58,751 nt of DNA from positions 1 through 58,751 of the forward strand of contig JAUWYY010000014.1 in assembly GCA_030615605.1 (NCBI GenBank). Reading direction: 5' to 3'. The number at the start of each line of letters is the position of its first letter. Positions within the stretch are counted from its first letter, which is position 1. The DNA comes from a bacterium (lineage in GTDB: Bacteria; Armatimonadota; Zipacnadia; Zipacnadales; Zipacnadaceae). The position numbers and the translations under genes are program-made. The notes beneath the pieces were generated by a model, which was not told where the DNA came from, made no database searches, and saw only the letters and a program-made list of their open reading frames with translations. Shown here piece after piece: positions 7,935-16,263 of the stretch.

Positions 7935-8756
7935 GTGCTTAAGATCGATCTGCTGCCCAGACATTTTGCAATAGCACGCACTAATAAGCGGATTCTGGTC
8001 GGTGCGGTTGTATTCGCTATTTTGCTAGCACTGTGGTTTCTCTATCAGTACAACGGTGTCCGCACGCAGATTGCACAGACCGAACAAGCGATTGCCGAGG
8101 TAAAGCCGACTGCTGACGAGGTACGCGAGCTTGAGGCGCAGACCAGCGAGAAACAAGGCTGGCTCGATCCCATCAGCGATAAGATTGACTTTGTGGAGAA
8201 AGCTGATAAAACCGGTGAGGAGTATTTTGACCGGTTTCACAGTATTAACGAGTATATCTGGGCCGAGCCCCAGATGCCTAGGATGTCTAGCTTTAGTATC
8301 ACCGGGGGCAGCTCGGTGCAGTTCACGGTGATGGTGCAAGGAACGGCCGGGGTCGGGCGTTTTCTGCTCAACCTTCTGCGCTGTCCTGATTTGACCAATA
8401 TCAGCTATTCTGGGGTGCCGGGCGGCCGCAGTATTGCGGCTACTGGTGCAGGCGCGGCTGGTTTTCCGCAAGCCGCTGCGACTATTGGGGCTGCGGGTGT
8501 TGAACCCGGCAGCCCCAATGAACCGATTAGCTTGCAGATCTCGGCGACGCTGACGGAGGCAATCACGACGCCCACACCACCAGGTGGAGGTGCGGCAGCA
8601 GGCGGCGTGGGCATGGGTGGCCCGATGATGGGACCAGGTATGATGGGGCCTGGCGGTATGGGCATGGGTGGCCCGATGATGGGGCCTGGCGGCGTGCCTG
8701 CGGCACCGGCTGCCACGCCAGAGTCGGAACTCGATGTGGATGAGCTCATGGAGTAG
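7935..8756 (+). CDS. pilN: PilN-like pilus assembly protein with Met/Gly/Pro-rich tail
   Basis: Bitopic inner-membrane protein. A short cytoplasmic N-terminus (MLKIDLLPRH, the PilM-docking type of peptide) precedes one TM segment (~17-37, ILVGAVVFAILLALWFL). A periplasmic coiled-coil (~40-85) and a ferredoxin-like beta-alpha region (~110-150) follow. The GTG at 7935 has AGAGGAG 7 nt upstream and gives the canonical PilN N-terminus, so it was preferred over an earlier in-frame codon at 7872. Residues ~220-260 are an unusual GVGMGGPMMGPG-type low-complexity tail not found in standard PilN. It follows pilM by 17 nt. Confidence 0.85.
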   Translation: MLKIDLLPRHFAIARTNKRILVGAVVFAILLALWFLYQYNGVRTQIAQTEQAIAEVKPTADEVRELEAQTSEKQGWLDPISDKIDFVEKADKTGEEYFDRFHSINEYIWAEPQMPRMSSFSITGGSSVQFTVMVQGTAGVGRFLLNLLRCPDLTNISYSGVPGGRSIAATGAGAAGFPQAAATIGAAGVEPGSPNEPISLQISATLTEAITTPTPPGGGAAAGGVGMGGPMMGPGMMGPGGMGMGGPMMGPGGVPAAPAATPESELDVDELME

Positions 8757-8789
8757 TGGACCGGGAACTCCGCGACGGGCCGGGCAGGT

Positions 8790-8828
8790 AGGCCGAGCAT
8801 TGCAAAAGTCGGCCTGACGTGATAGACT
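8790..8828 (+). promoter_or_regulatory. Possible internal promoter and hairpin before pilO
   Basis: AGGCCGA (8790-8796) pairs with TCGGCCT (8809-8815). Overlapping it, TTGCAA (8800-8805) and TAGACT (8823-8828) are spaced by 17 nt. Either element could set downstream expression separately from pilMN. The 159-nt pilN-pilO gap is unusually large for this operon type. Evidence is moderate to weak. Confidence 0.35.
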
Positions 8829-8915
8829 AAAGTTGGTCAAACGATTGGGATTGGCTGTCAGCTATCGGGCAGCAAAAGTGTAGCAGCGATAGTCGAATTT
8901 CTCGGAGACGCGATT

Positions 8916-9680
8916 ATGGGTAAAATGCCGTCAATCGCTGTAATTGCCTTGGTGCTTGTTCTGATCGTGGGACTTGCTGTGGGTGCCTTTTTCAAGCTGA
9001 TAAAGCCCGCACAAGCCGAGCTCAGCGACCTGCAGGGCGCATTGGAACAGGAGCAAGCCAAGGCGGGCGAACTGAAATCGGCCCAGCAGGGGCTTATTAA
9101 GGTCACCGGTCACTGGCTGGGGGCGGACACCAAGCTGCAGAAGCTGATGGACAAACGAAGCATCAAGCTGTCTTTTGGTCATCCGTTGCCGGCTCTGTTT
9201 GCCTCTTTGTGGCCGGAGATGCGACAGAATCTAGCCGGCACTATCGAGGAGTGGGTAGCAGATCAGGGTGTGAGGATCACTTCTGGGGCTAGCATCGCCG
9301 CTCCGCCTAGTCTTCCCCCTGCTCCGCCGACCGATGGCTTTTACCAGGTGGCGCAGATCAATCTGGGCATACAAGGGACACTGTCCGAGATTGAGAGACT
9401 ATATCGAGCGTTGCCTGAGTTCCCGCGCATTGCTACGATCGAGGGCTTGTCATTATCAGGCCAAGGTAATACAATAAGTGCAACGCTGGCCATGACAATC
9501 TACTTATTGGTGGAAGTCCCGCCAGATTTGGCGGCAGCCGGAGCGGCCGGAGCGGGCATGGTGGGTGCGATGGGCGGCCTGGGCCAGATGCCTATGGGAC
9601 CGGGCGGTATGCCTATGGGTCCAGGCGGCATGCCAGCTGGCGGACCAGGGACAATGCCAATGCCGGCCGGACGTCGTTAA
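8916..9680 (+). CDS. pilO: PilO-like pilus assembly protein with Met/Gly/Pro-rich tail
   Basis: Assigned as PilO from its position after pilN and its architecture: one N-terminal TM (~7-29), a coiled coil (~33-60), then a periplasmic alpha/beta domain (~110-200). The segment QINLGIQGTLSEIERLYRAL matches the usual PilO beta strand plus helix that dimerises with PilN. The last ~45 residues are repeats of MPMGPGGMPMGPGG, the same style as the tails of the neighbouring proteins. Sequence identity to classical PilO is evidently low, so the name rests on context. Confidence 0.72.
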   Translation: MGKMPSIAVIALVLVLIVGLAVGAFFKLIKPAQAELSDLQGALEQEQAKAGELKSAQQGLIKVTGHWLGADTKLQKLMDKRSIKLSFGHPLPALFASLWPEMRQNLAGTIEEWVADQGVRITSGASIAAPPSLPPAPPTDGFYQVAQINLGIQGTLSEIERLYRALPEFPRIATIEGLSLSGQGNTISATLAMTIYLLVEVPPDLAAAGAAGAGMVGAMGGLGQMPMGPGGMPMGPGGMPAGGPGTMPMPAGRR

Positions 9681-9708
9681 GGCGTAGAATAGGCGGGAGA
9701 AACTACAA

Positions 9709-10401
9709 GTGTCTACCAAGCGCAAAACAAAGATTATGGTGGCGGGCGGACTCGGCTCGTTGATGCTAGCCTTGGCACTACTGTTGATGGTTGTGTTGCC
9801 GGCAACCCAACTAGGCAGCGTGGCCACTGAAGCCCAGCCGCAGATACCGGGTCCTCCCGGAATGGGTGGTCCCGGCATGGGTTCCAGTGGCAGGGGTCCC
9901 CCCGAAATGGGTTCCATGAGACGGGGAATGCCCGGGCAAATGGGCATGACGGGTATGGGGACGGGTATGGGGACGGGTATGCAGGCAGCGCCAGCCCCCA
10001 TAGAGAATATCTTCGAGGGCGATCCGTTTGAGAGTAGCCGGCCCAATCCCTTCTCCGCCGGCCTGGATATTGCAGTGGAGGTCGGCACCAAGTACGGACC
10101 GGACTGGGGTCAGTTGCCGCTTGCCAGCCGTCTCGAGATCGGCTCCGCCCAGCGGCGGCCTGAGCCTGAACCGGTGGCCGCCCCGGAACTCGCCGAAGTC
10201 AAGTTTATGCGCATCAGCAGTATCATGTGGACTGGCGGCCGGCCCCTGGCCATTTATGAAATGAGGGCTGGCGAGACTGGTACTGTCCAGCCCGGTGACA
10301 TAGTGGATGATTGGCTGGTCGAGCAGATCGGGCAGGACTATGTCAGGGTCCGCAACGTGGTTAGCGGTGAGATCCGCCGAGCGCTGCTGGAGAGAAAGTA
10401 G
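9709..10401 (+). CDS. pilP: PilP-like pilus lipoprotein/linker protein
   Basis: N-terminal membrane anchor (~10-32, LGSLMLALALLLMVVLPATQ) without a clear lipobox, followed by a Met/Gly/Pro-rich stretch (~45-92). An acidic, Pro-containing linker and a compact C-terminal beta domain come next: ISSIMWTGGRPLAIYEMRAG then VQPGDIVDDWLVEQIGQDYV. That last segment is what PilP uses to bridge the inner-membrane PilNO and the secretin (HQ domain). The start is a GTG with GGCGGGAG upstream. The function follows from position between pilO and the secretin genes plus this C-terminal fold. Confidence 0.72.
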   Translation: MSTKRKTKIMVAGGLGSLMLALALLLMVVLPATQLGSVATEAQPQIPGPPGMGGPGMGSSGRGPPEMGSMRRGMPGQMGMTGMGTGMGTGMQAAPAPIENIFEGDPFESSRPNPFSAGLDIAVEVGTKYGPDWGQLPLASRLEIGSAQRRPEPEPVAAPELAEVKFMRISSIMWTGGRPLAIYEMRAGETGTVQPGDIVDDWLVEQIGQDYVRVRNVVSGEIRRALLERK

Positions 10402-10506
10402 ACAGTTGCCGAAGTAAACAATTGATCCGTCTAACTCGTCAGTACTGGTAGAAAAAAGGTGGACGTGTGGTGTGATTGTAATGAAGAGTTTTAGGAGGCG
10501 AACGGA

Positions 10507-11370
10507 ATGAGCAGACATGCGGCAGGTTATCTAGTAGTCAGCGTAGTAGTGCTAACCATGGTAGCGGGGTCGGCGGGGATTGGCTACGCTCAGCAGGATG
10601 AGGATCGGTTTTCGGTGCAGTGGAAGGATGCTCCCGTCGCCGATGTCCTGAGTGCACTGCAGCGTCAGTTTGGTATCCAGTACGCGTTGTCCGGCGAGCT
10701 GGGTTCGCGAACAGTAACGCTGGCGCTAACGGACAAGCTCCCCGTTGAGGCACTGCAAGAGATACTCAGTGCGGCCAACCTCGCTGCCGTCAACCAAAAT
10801 GGAGTCTGGCACATACGGGAAGTTGCCCAGGCCGCGGCAGGAGGCAGAACCTACCGACCCACAGCTACGGGAGGGGCAATGGTGCAACCCGCGCCGTATA
10901 GGCCGAGTCCGCCGGGCGTCAATGTCGGTGGTGTCGGCGGTTTCAACCAGCCCCAGGTGATGGGGGGGCAGCTAGGTGTTGGCGGTCTTATGGGCGGAGG
11001 CCTGACAACTGGGGTTGGAACAGGAGCCCTACAGACCTACTCACCCGAAGACATGGTGTTTCGCATCATACCGCTGCAGTTTGTTGATCCGTACATAATC
11101 ACTGAAATGTTCGGCGGTGGGATTGTGGGCGGCTCTGGCGGCGGTTATGGCGGCGGCTATGGCGGTGGTGGTTATGGTGGCCGTGGTGGTGGCGGAGGCG
11201 GCTATGGCGGTGGTGGTTATGGCGGCCGTGGTGGTGGCGGAGGCGGCTATGGCGGTGGTGGTTATGGTGGCCGTGGTGGTGGCGGAGGCGGCTATGGCGG
11301 TGGTGGTTATGGCGGTGGCGGCTATGGCGGTGGTGGTTATGGCGGTGGCGGCTATGGCGGCCGTTACTAG
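10507..11370 (+). CDS. Exported STN-domain protein with Gly/Tyr repeat tail
   Basis: A signal peptide (~1-29, ending ...GSAGIGYAQ) is followed by one STN/secretin N0 domain (~35-100): FSVQWKDAPVADVLSAL, then TVTLALTDKLPVEALQEIL. A Pro/Gly linker leads to a short segment DMVFRIIPLQFVDPYIITEMFGG (~180-202), which reads like the start of a secretin N1 domain. The rest is GGYGGGGYGGRGGGG-type repeats to the end. No secretin barrel is present. It has TAGGAGG upstream of the ATG and lies immediately before pilQ, so it may be an accessory subunit or plug of the secretin ring, or a truncated secretin paralogue. Confidence 0.7.
   Translation: MSRHAAGYLVVSVVVLTMVAGSAGIGYAQQDEDRFSVQWKDAPVADVLSALQRQFGIQYALSGELGSRTVTLALTDKLPVEALQEILSAANLAAVNQNGVWHIREVAQAAAGGRTYRPTATGGAMVQPAPYRPSPPGVNVGGVGGFNQPQVMGGQLGVGGLMGGGLTTGVGTGALQTYSPEDMVFRIIPLQFVDPYIITEMFGGGIVGGSGGGYGGGYGGGGYGGRGGGGGGYGGGGYGGRGGGGGGYGGGGYGGRGGGGGGYGGGGYGGGGYGGGGYGGGGYGGRY
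11161..11370 (+). repeat. 45-bp and 15-bp tandem repeats encoding Gly/Tyr tail
   Basis: Three consecutive 45-bp units (11161-11295) differ at only one or two third-codon positions. Four 15-bp GGY units follow to 11355. The near identity at the DNA level indicates recent expansion or homogenisation, and length variation between strains is likely. Confidence 0.85.
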
Positions 11371-11486
11371 TAGCCAAGCAGTAACAGATTGAGACCACCT
11401 CTGCTACGGATAGAGCAGTGGCAGTAATTGGGATTTAGCGTTGTGATTACTATGTACCGGGTCCGCCGCAAGCATGGGAGGGCACA

Positions 11487-13277
11487 ATGCAACAGTCAAG
11501 AATGAGGCGTCCAACGGTAACATTTGCACTACTACTCGCCGTGACAGCTCTTTGGTCAGTGCTTGGTACGGGGGGTGTGGCGTGGGGCGATCAGGCAACG
11601 GGCGAGGAAAGTTCCGATCTTATTACCCTTAAGCTTGAGAGCCAGGAGATCACCGAAGCCTTGCGTATGTTGGGGCGTGCTGCTGACGTTGACATAGTGA
11701 TCAACGAAGGCGTTAGCGGCACTGTCGCCAGGCTGGATCTGCGTGATAAGACCATCGAGGAAGCTTTGTATCTAATTGCGCAGACCCACGGGTGTCAGGT
11801 GCGCAAACTCGATGCGACGACATACGTGGTATCCCCCTCTGGTGCAAGTGGACCGCTGGCGGGAACGCCACTTAACCCGTACCCGTATGGCACAGCGCTA
11901 TCCGGTGTGCGCCCGCCTTCGCCGAACGCGGCTGTCATGCCGGCAGTTGGCCCGGTACCTGCCTGGCGGCTAGAGGGATCGAGCCCGGTGCTGCAGGGGG
12001 CCGGGCGGGGCGAGTGGGTCTGGGACGAGATCAAGCTCCGATATGCTGATCCCGCGCAAGTTGCCTTGGACTTCGGTGGTACGGTTACAGGGGGAGGAAG
12101 GGTACCCAGGAGGGATCGTCATTATGGGCGATCGAGCGCTGGAGCGCTTCCGTTTACTGGTGATCTGAGCTTGCCGGGGGCTGCGTTCGTCGGGCAGTGG
12201 CAGCAGTACGGCGGGTACGGCGGTGGCGGACTGGGCGGTGGTAGGGGTGGCTACGGTGGCGGTGGTTACGGCCAGGGCGGCTATGGTCGTAGCGGCTATG
12301 GCCAAGGTGGCTACGGCCAAGGTGGCTACGGCCAAGGTGGCTACGGCCAAGGTGGCTACGGCCAAGGTGGCTATGGCCAAGGTGGCTACGGCCAAGGTGG
12401 CTACGGCCAAGGTGGCTACGGCGGCGGTGGCGGTTATGGCTACTCCCAGATAGGCCTGCCGGAGAACATGGAACCGCCTCTGGCCATTCTCGATCTCAAT
12501 GTGCTGCTGGTTCACGGCACGCAGGAAGCTATTGACAAGTTCCGCGAAATCCTGGCATTCTTTGATAAACCGACCAAGCAAGTTGAAATCGAGACCAGAT
12601 TCGTCGAAGTGCAGACCAGCAGAGACAAGGCTTTTGGTATCGATTGGTTTGTGGCCAACGGGTCGGCCGAGTTCTTCAACCTGGGCTTTGCCCCAGGCGC
12701 GGGGACTAGCGTGGCTCGCTTCCGCCGGGGGCGGTTTGAGGCCGAAATGCGCACGTTGCTGTCCGAGGGGCGCGCTGAACTGGTCAATGCCCCACGAGTG
12801 ACGGCCCAGAATAATAGGGAGGCCACCGTGAGTTTCACTACCGAGATTCCTTACGTTTACGCAACGACAACCTACGACGAATTCGGCAACCGCGAGATCA
12901 CCCATGAGATAGAGAGCATCTCTGTGTCGCAAGCTCTGTATGTTACTCCGCGGATCCTCGAAAACGACTCGGTGGAACTGCTCTTGGAGCCGGAAATTGA
13001 CGACCAGGTGGGTACGGTAATTGGTCCCAGCGGCGAGGTCTTACCCATCGTGAGTTCACAGTCGGCCTACACCCAGGTTCGCGTCGCCGATGGAGAAACT
13101 ATTGTTATCGGCGGATTTACCCGAGTCAACGAGGACATCAATATCCGCAGGACACCTCTGCTTAGCTCGCTTCCGATAATTGGCAATCTGTTCCGCTCGC
13201 GCACTGTCAGCAAGCGGAGGTCAGAGCTACTGATCTTTGTAACCCCAACCATCATCCGGGAGATACCGCGGCAATAG
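11487..13277 (+). CDS. pilQ: PilQ-type secretin
   Basis: Outer-membrane secretin forming the pilus exit channel. It has a signal peptide (~1-35) and an STN/N0 domain (~42-110: LKLESQEITEALRMLG, LDLRDKTIEEALYLI). The Pro-rich linker contains a Gly/Tyr/Gln repeat block (~240-320). An N-domain follows (ILDLNVLLVHGTQEAIDKFREI region, ~330-365), then the secretin core: VEIETRFVEVQ, LVNAPRVTAQNN, VRVADGETIVIGGFTR and the terminal TPLLSSLPIIGNLFRS motif. At 596 residues it is normal except for the repeat block. The strong GGGAGGG ribosome site supports the ATG. Confidence 0.92.
   Translation: MQQSRMRRPTVTFALLLAVTALWSVLGTGGVAWGDQATGEESSDLITLKLESQEITEALRMLGRAADVDIVINEGVSGTVARLDLRDKTIEEALYLIAQTHGCQVRKLDATTYVVSPSGASGPLAGTPLNPYPYGTALSGVRPPSPNAAVMPAVGPVPAWRLEGSSPVLQGAGRGEWVWDEIKLRYADPAQVALDFGGTVTGGGRVPRRDRHYGRSSAGALPFTGDLSLPGAAFVGQWQQYGGYGGGGLGGGRGGYGGGGYGQGGYGRSGYGQGGYGQGGYGQGGYGQGGYGQGGYGQGGYGQGGYGQGGYGGGGGYGYSQIGLPENMEPPLAILDLNVLLVHGTQEAIDKFREILAFFDKPTKQVEIETRFVEVQTSRDKAFGIDWFVANGSAEFFNLGFAPGAGTSVARFRRGRFEAEMRTLLSEGRAELVNAPRVTAQNNREATVSFTTEIPYVYATTTYDEFGNREITHEIESISVSQALYVTPRILENDSVELLLEPEIDDQVGTVIGPSGEVLPIVSSQSAYTQVRVADGETIVIGGFTRVNEDINIRRTPLLSSLPIIGNLFRSRTVSKRRSELLIFVTPTIIREIPRQ
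12301..12420 (+). repeat. 15-bp tandem repeat array, eight copies
   Basis: Eight units of GGTGGCTACGGCCAA-type sequence encode (GGYGQ)n inside PilQ. Seven copies are identical apart from one T/C change, so the array is a candidate for slipped-strand length variation. Confidence 0.9.
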
Positions 13278-13316
13278 GCTTCGCTGCTGCGGCCACAATC
13301 AGTTGGACACCGCTAT

Positions 13317-13345
13317 GAACGGCACAGCCCGGGGTTGTGCCGTTC
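13317..13345. repeat. Perfect 10-bp inverted repeat before aroC
   Basis: GAACGGCACA pairs with TGTGCCGTTC around a 9-nt GC-rich loop. It sits 40 nt after pilQ and 20 nt before aroC. No T-run follows on the plus strand, so it may be a weak terminator, a processing site or an operator. Confidence 0.6.
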
Positions 13346-13365
13346 GCGCATAAGAGAGTATCACC

Positions 13366-14580
13366 ATGGCTACCAGACTTGACTTCTGTACAGCCGGGGA
13401 GTCGCACGGACGTCAGCTTACTGCGATACTGACGGGCCTGCCGGCGGGACTGCCGGTAGATATCAGCCGGATAGATGGTGAATTGGCCCGCCGTCAGGGC
13501 GGTTATGGGCGCGGCGGGCGCATGCAGATAGAAAGTGACCGCGCGCTGATAACCAGCGGCATGCGACACGGCAGAACTCTGGGTACACCGCTGGCCTTGA
13601 CGATCGAGAATCGCGACTGGCCCAACTGGGAACAGGAAATGTCGGTCACCCCGCCTTCCCAGGCGTTTGTCAGCCAGCGGGCTGTCAGTGTGCCGCGACC
13701 AGGGCATGCAGACCTGGCCGGTGCGGCCAAGTTTGGGCACCGCGATATGCGCAATGTACTGGAGCGGGCCAGCGCGCGCAAGACGGCGGCCTCGGTCGCG
13801 GTCGGCGCCATCTGCCGTCAACTGCTGGAACAGTTCGACATTGAGGTAGTCAGTTGCGTGGTGAACATCGCGGGAATCCGGGCAGAGGCTGGATCACCCT
13901 CGGACGAGCAATTCTGGGCGCGGGTGGCGGACAGCGATGTACGGTGCGGCGACCAGAAGGCAGCTCAGCAAATGCGGCAGGCAATCGACGAAGCCGCCCA
14001 GAATGGGGATACAGTAGGCGGGGAGTTCGAGGTGTGTGCGACGTGCGTCCCGCCGGGGTTGGGTTCGACGGCAATGTGGCAGGAGCGGCTAGACAGTCGC
14101 CTGGCCGCAGCAGTTATGGGCATTCCGGCCATCAAGAGCGTGGAAATCGGCCTGGGCAGAGTTGTGGCTGACTGCCCGGGTTCGCAGGTCCACGACCCTA
14201 TCGAAGTTGACCGAAGCAATCGCCGGTGGCCCTTCGTCAGGCCTACCAATAATGCTGGAGGCATAGAGGGCGGTATCTCCAATGGAGAGCCGATCGTAGT
14301 CCGAGCAGCGATGAAGCCGATTCCTACCCTCACTCAGCCTCTGCCTTCGGTAGAGCTGTCCAGTCTGAAACCCCAGCCTGCCCACGCCGAACGCTCTGAT
14401 GTCTGCGCGGTACCCGCTGCCTCCGTGGTCGGTGAGGCGATGGTGGTTTTTGTGTTGGCGCAGGCGCTACGGGAGAAGTTCGGGGGCGACAGCCTGGAGG
14501 ATATGAAGGCAGCCTGGGCGAGCTACTGGCAGCGGCTGGCGAAGCTGTGGCAGCAAAGCGGGGAAGTGAAGAGCAAGTGA
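13366..14580 (+). CDS. aroC: Chorismate synthase
   Basis: Last step of the shikimate pathway: EPSP to chorismate, with reduced FMN. Signature motifs are present: GESHGRQLTAILTGLPAG at the N-terminus, GYGRGGRMQIESD, RPGHADLAGAAKFGHRD, and NNAGGIEGGISNG near residue 295. Length 404 matches the longer AroC class. The stop overlaps the next start by 4 nt (GTGA), giving an aroC-aroKB unit for chorismate supply. Confidence 0.96.
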   Translation: MATRLDFCTAGESHGRQLTAILTGLPAGLPVDISRIDGELARRQGGYGRGGRMQIESDRALITSGMRHGRTLGTPLALTIENRDWPNWEQEMSVTPPSQAFVSQRAVSVPRPGHADLAGAAKFGHRDMRNVLERASARKTAASVAVGAICRQLLEQFDIEVVSCVVNIAGIRAEAGSPSDEQFWARVADSDVRCGDQKAAQQMRQAIDEAAQNGDTVGGEFEVCATCVPPGLGSTAMWQERLDSRLAAAVMGIPAIKSVEIGLGRVVADCPGSQVHDPIEVDRSNRRWPFVRPTNNAGGIEGGISNGEPIVVRAAMKPIPTLTQPLPSVELSSLKPQPAHAERSDVCAVPAASVVGEAMVVFVLAQALREKFGGDSLEDMKAAWASYWQRLAKLWQQSGEVKSK

Positions 14581-16217
14581 CTCACGCTCTGCGCCCGCCA
14601 GTCGGGGCTATCATTCTCACCGGTTTTATGGGCACGGGCAAAAGCGCAGTGGCGGAGCTGCTGAGCCGACGTTGGGGCCTGGAGACCGTAGACACCGACG
14701 CAATGATCAAGGAGCAAGTGGGCGCGAGCATAGCAGAAATATTCGCCACTCGTGGTGAACAGCATTTTCGGGACTTGGAGACGGACATTCTCACTCAACT
14801 CGCCGAGCAACGTGGTCTGATCATCAGCACAGGCGGGGGGATGCTGTTGCGCGAGCACAATGTCGAGCTGCTGCGCCAGATGGGGCCGATTATCTGTCTT
14901 CATGCCTCGGCAGAGACGATCATGGAGCGGACGGCAGCCAGCAGTGAGCGCCCCCTGCTGAACAAGCCAGACCCGCAGACAGAGATCCAGCAATTGCTGG
15001 CTGAACGGGACGCGGCATACCAGCAGGCTGACTATCATATTGCTACTGACGAGCTGTCTGTCGAGCAAGCCGCGGAGGCCGTCGCAGAAGCAATGAGGGC
15101 TGATCCGCGCGGCTGCCTGCTGGCCCCTGAGCCGGTTGAGATACCAGTCGAGCTGGGGGATGACAGCTACACAATTCATATTGGTAAGGGGTTGTTGGAG
15201 GCAGTCGGGGAGATCGCTGCCCCTGATCAACGGGGTCAGCGTGCAGCTCTCATTACTGATGATAATCTGGTGGAGCTGTATGGGTCAGTGGTAGCGGAAA
15301 GCCTGGAACGAGTTGGCTGGGATGTTGCCCTGTTTGCTGTGCCCAGTGGTGAGGGCAGCAAGACGCTTGCCACCGCCGGGCAGTTATGCGACCAGTTGGC
15401 CGAAGCGGGCTTCGACCGCAGCAGCGTGGTCTTCGCGGTGGGCGGAGGGATGGTTGGGGACCTGGCCGGCTTTGTTGCTGCCGTCTTCATGCGGGGGCTG
15501 GAGTTTGTGCAGGTACCCACTACGCTGCTGGCACAAGTGGATGCCAGCGTCGGAGGCAAAGTTGCGGTAGATCTGCCGCGAGCTAAGAATCTGGTCGGCG
15601 CCTTCCACCAGCCTCGGGCTGTGATCATTGATACCAATACGCTGGAGACGCTTCCAGAAAGGCAACTGTGCTCGGGGCTTGCCGAGGTCATCAAGCATGC
15701 TGCTATTGCCGACGAAGCCATGTTCGGTTACTTGGAGGAGAACCTCGAAAGGCTGGAAAAGCGCGATCCGGTCTGTTTGAAGTATGTGCTGGCTCGCAAC
15801 TGTCAGATTAAAGCCGAAGTGGTGGCGGCTGACCCCCATGAGCAGGGCCAGCGGGCAGTGCTGAACTTCGGTCACACTATCGGTCACGCGCTGGAGCGAG
15901 CTGCGCCCCAGTGGCAGCTTTCTCACGGCGAGGCCATTGCGGTGGGAATGGTTGCCGAAAGTGAAGTGGCTGTCGAAAAGGAGCTCAGCGAGCCGGATGT
16001 GGTGGAAAGATTGCGCCGGTTGATCACGCAGGCCGGCCTGCAACCGGACCTGGCTGGGATAGATCCCCAACAGGCTGGGACGGCGATGTCAGCCGACAAG
16101 AAGCTGCGGGGCGGTCGCCTGCGGCTGCCTGTGGTGCCCCGAATCGGCCAGGTTGTGCTGACTGACCAGATTCAGCTTACTGATTTGCGAGAGGCACTGG
16201 TGCGACTGCTGGAATAG
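14577..16217 (+). CDS. aroKB: Bifunctional shikimate kinase / 3-dehydroquinate synthase (AroK-AroB fusion)
   Basis: Residues ~1-175 are shikimate kinase: Walker A GFMGTGKS at 16-23, then TDAMIKEQVG, RDLETDIL and STGGGML for substrate binding. Residues ~190-546 are 3-dehydroquinate synthase: GEGSKT, AVGGGMVGDLAGFVAA (NAD binding), VPTTLLAQVDASVGGK and FGHTIGHALE (zinc ligands). GTG 14577 overlaps the aroC stop and is preceded by GGGGAAG; an in-frame codon at 14547 is inside aroC and was not used. The fusion catalyses steps 2 and 5 of the shikimate pathway. Confidence 0.95.
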   Translation: MTHALRPPVGAIILTGFMGTGKSAVAELLSRRWGLETVDTDAMIKEQVGASIAEIFATRGEQHFRDLETDILTQLAEQRGLIISTGGGMLLREHNVELLRQMGPIICLHASAETIMERTAASSERPLLNKPDPQTEIQQLLAERDAAYQQADYHIATDELSVEQAAEAVAEAMRADPRGCLLAPEPVEIPVELGDDSYTIHIGKGLLEAVGEIAAPDQRGQRAALITDDNLVELYGSVVAESLERVGWDVALFAVPSGEGSKTLATAGQLCDQLAEAGFDRSSVVFAVGGGMVGDLAGFVAAVFMRGLEFVQVPTTLLAQVDASVGGKVAVDLPRAKNLVGAFHQPRAVIIDTNTLETLPERQLCSGLAEVIKHAAIADEAMFGYLEENLERLEKRDPVCLKYVLARNCQIKAEVVAADPHEQGQRAVLNFGHTIGHALERAAPQWQLSHGEAIAVGMVAESEVAVEKELSEPDVVERLRRLITQAGLQPDLAGIDPQQAGTAMSADKKLRGGRLRLPVVPRIGQVVLTDQIQLTDLREALVRLLE

Positions 16218-16263
16218 CAGCCTGTCCACTCCACAATCCTACGGTTAGGCCGAGGGCTAGGGT

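Noticed and set aside
11099-11398. His/Arg-repeat frame on the minus strand
   Set aside because: It is the complement of the Gly/Tyr codon repeats.
12301-12420. Regular 15-bp array considered as CRISPR-like
   Set aside because: No spacers; units are contiguous and encode GGYGQ within PilQ.
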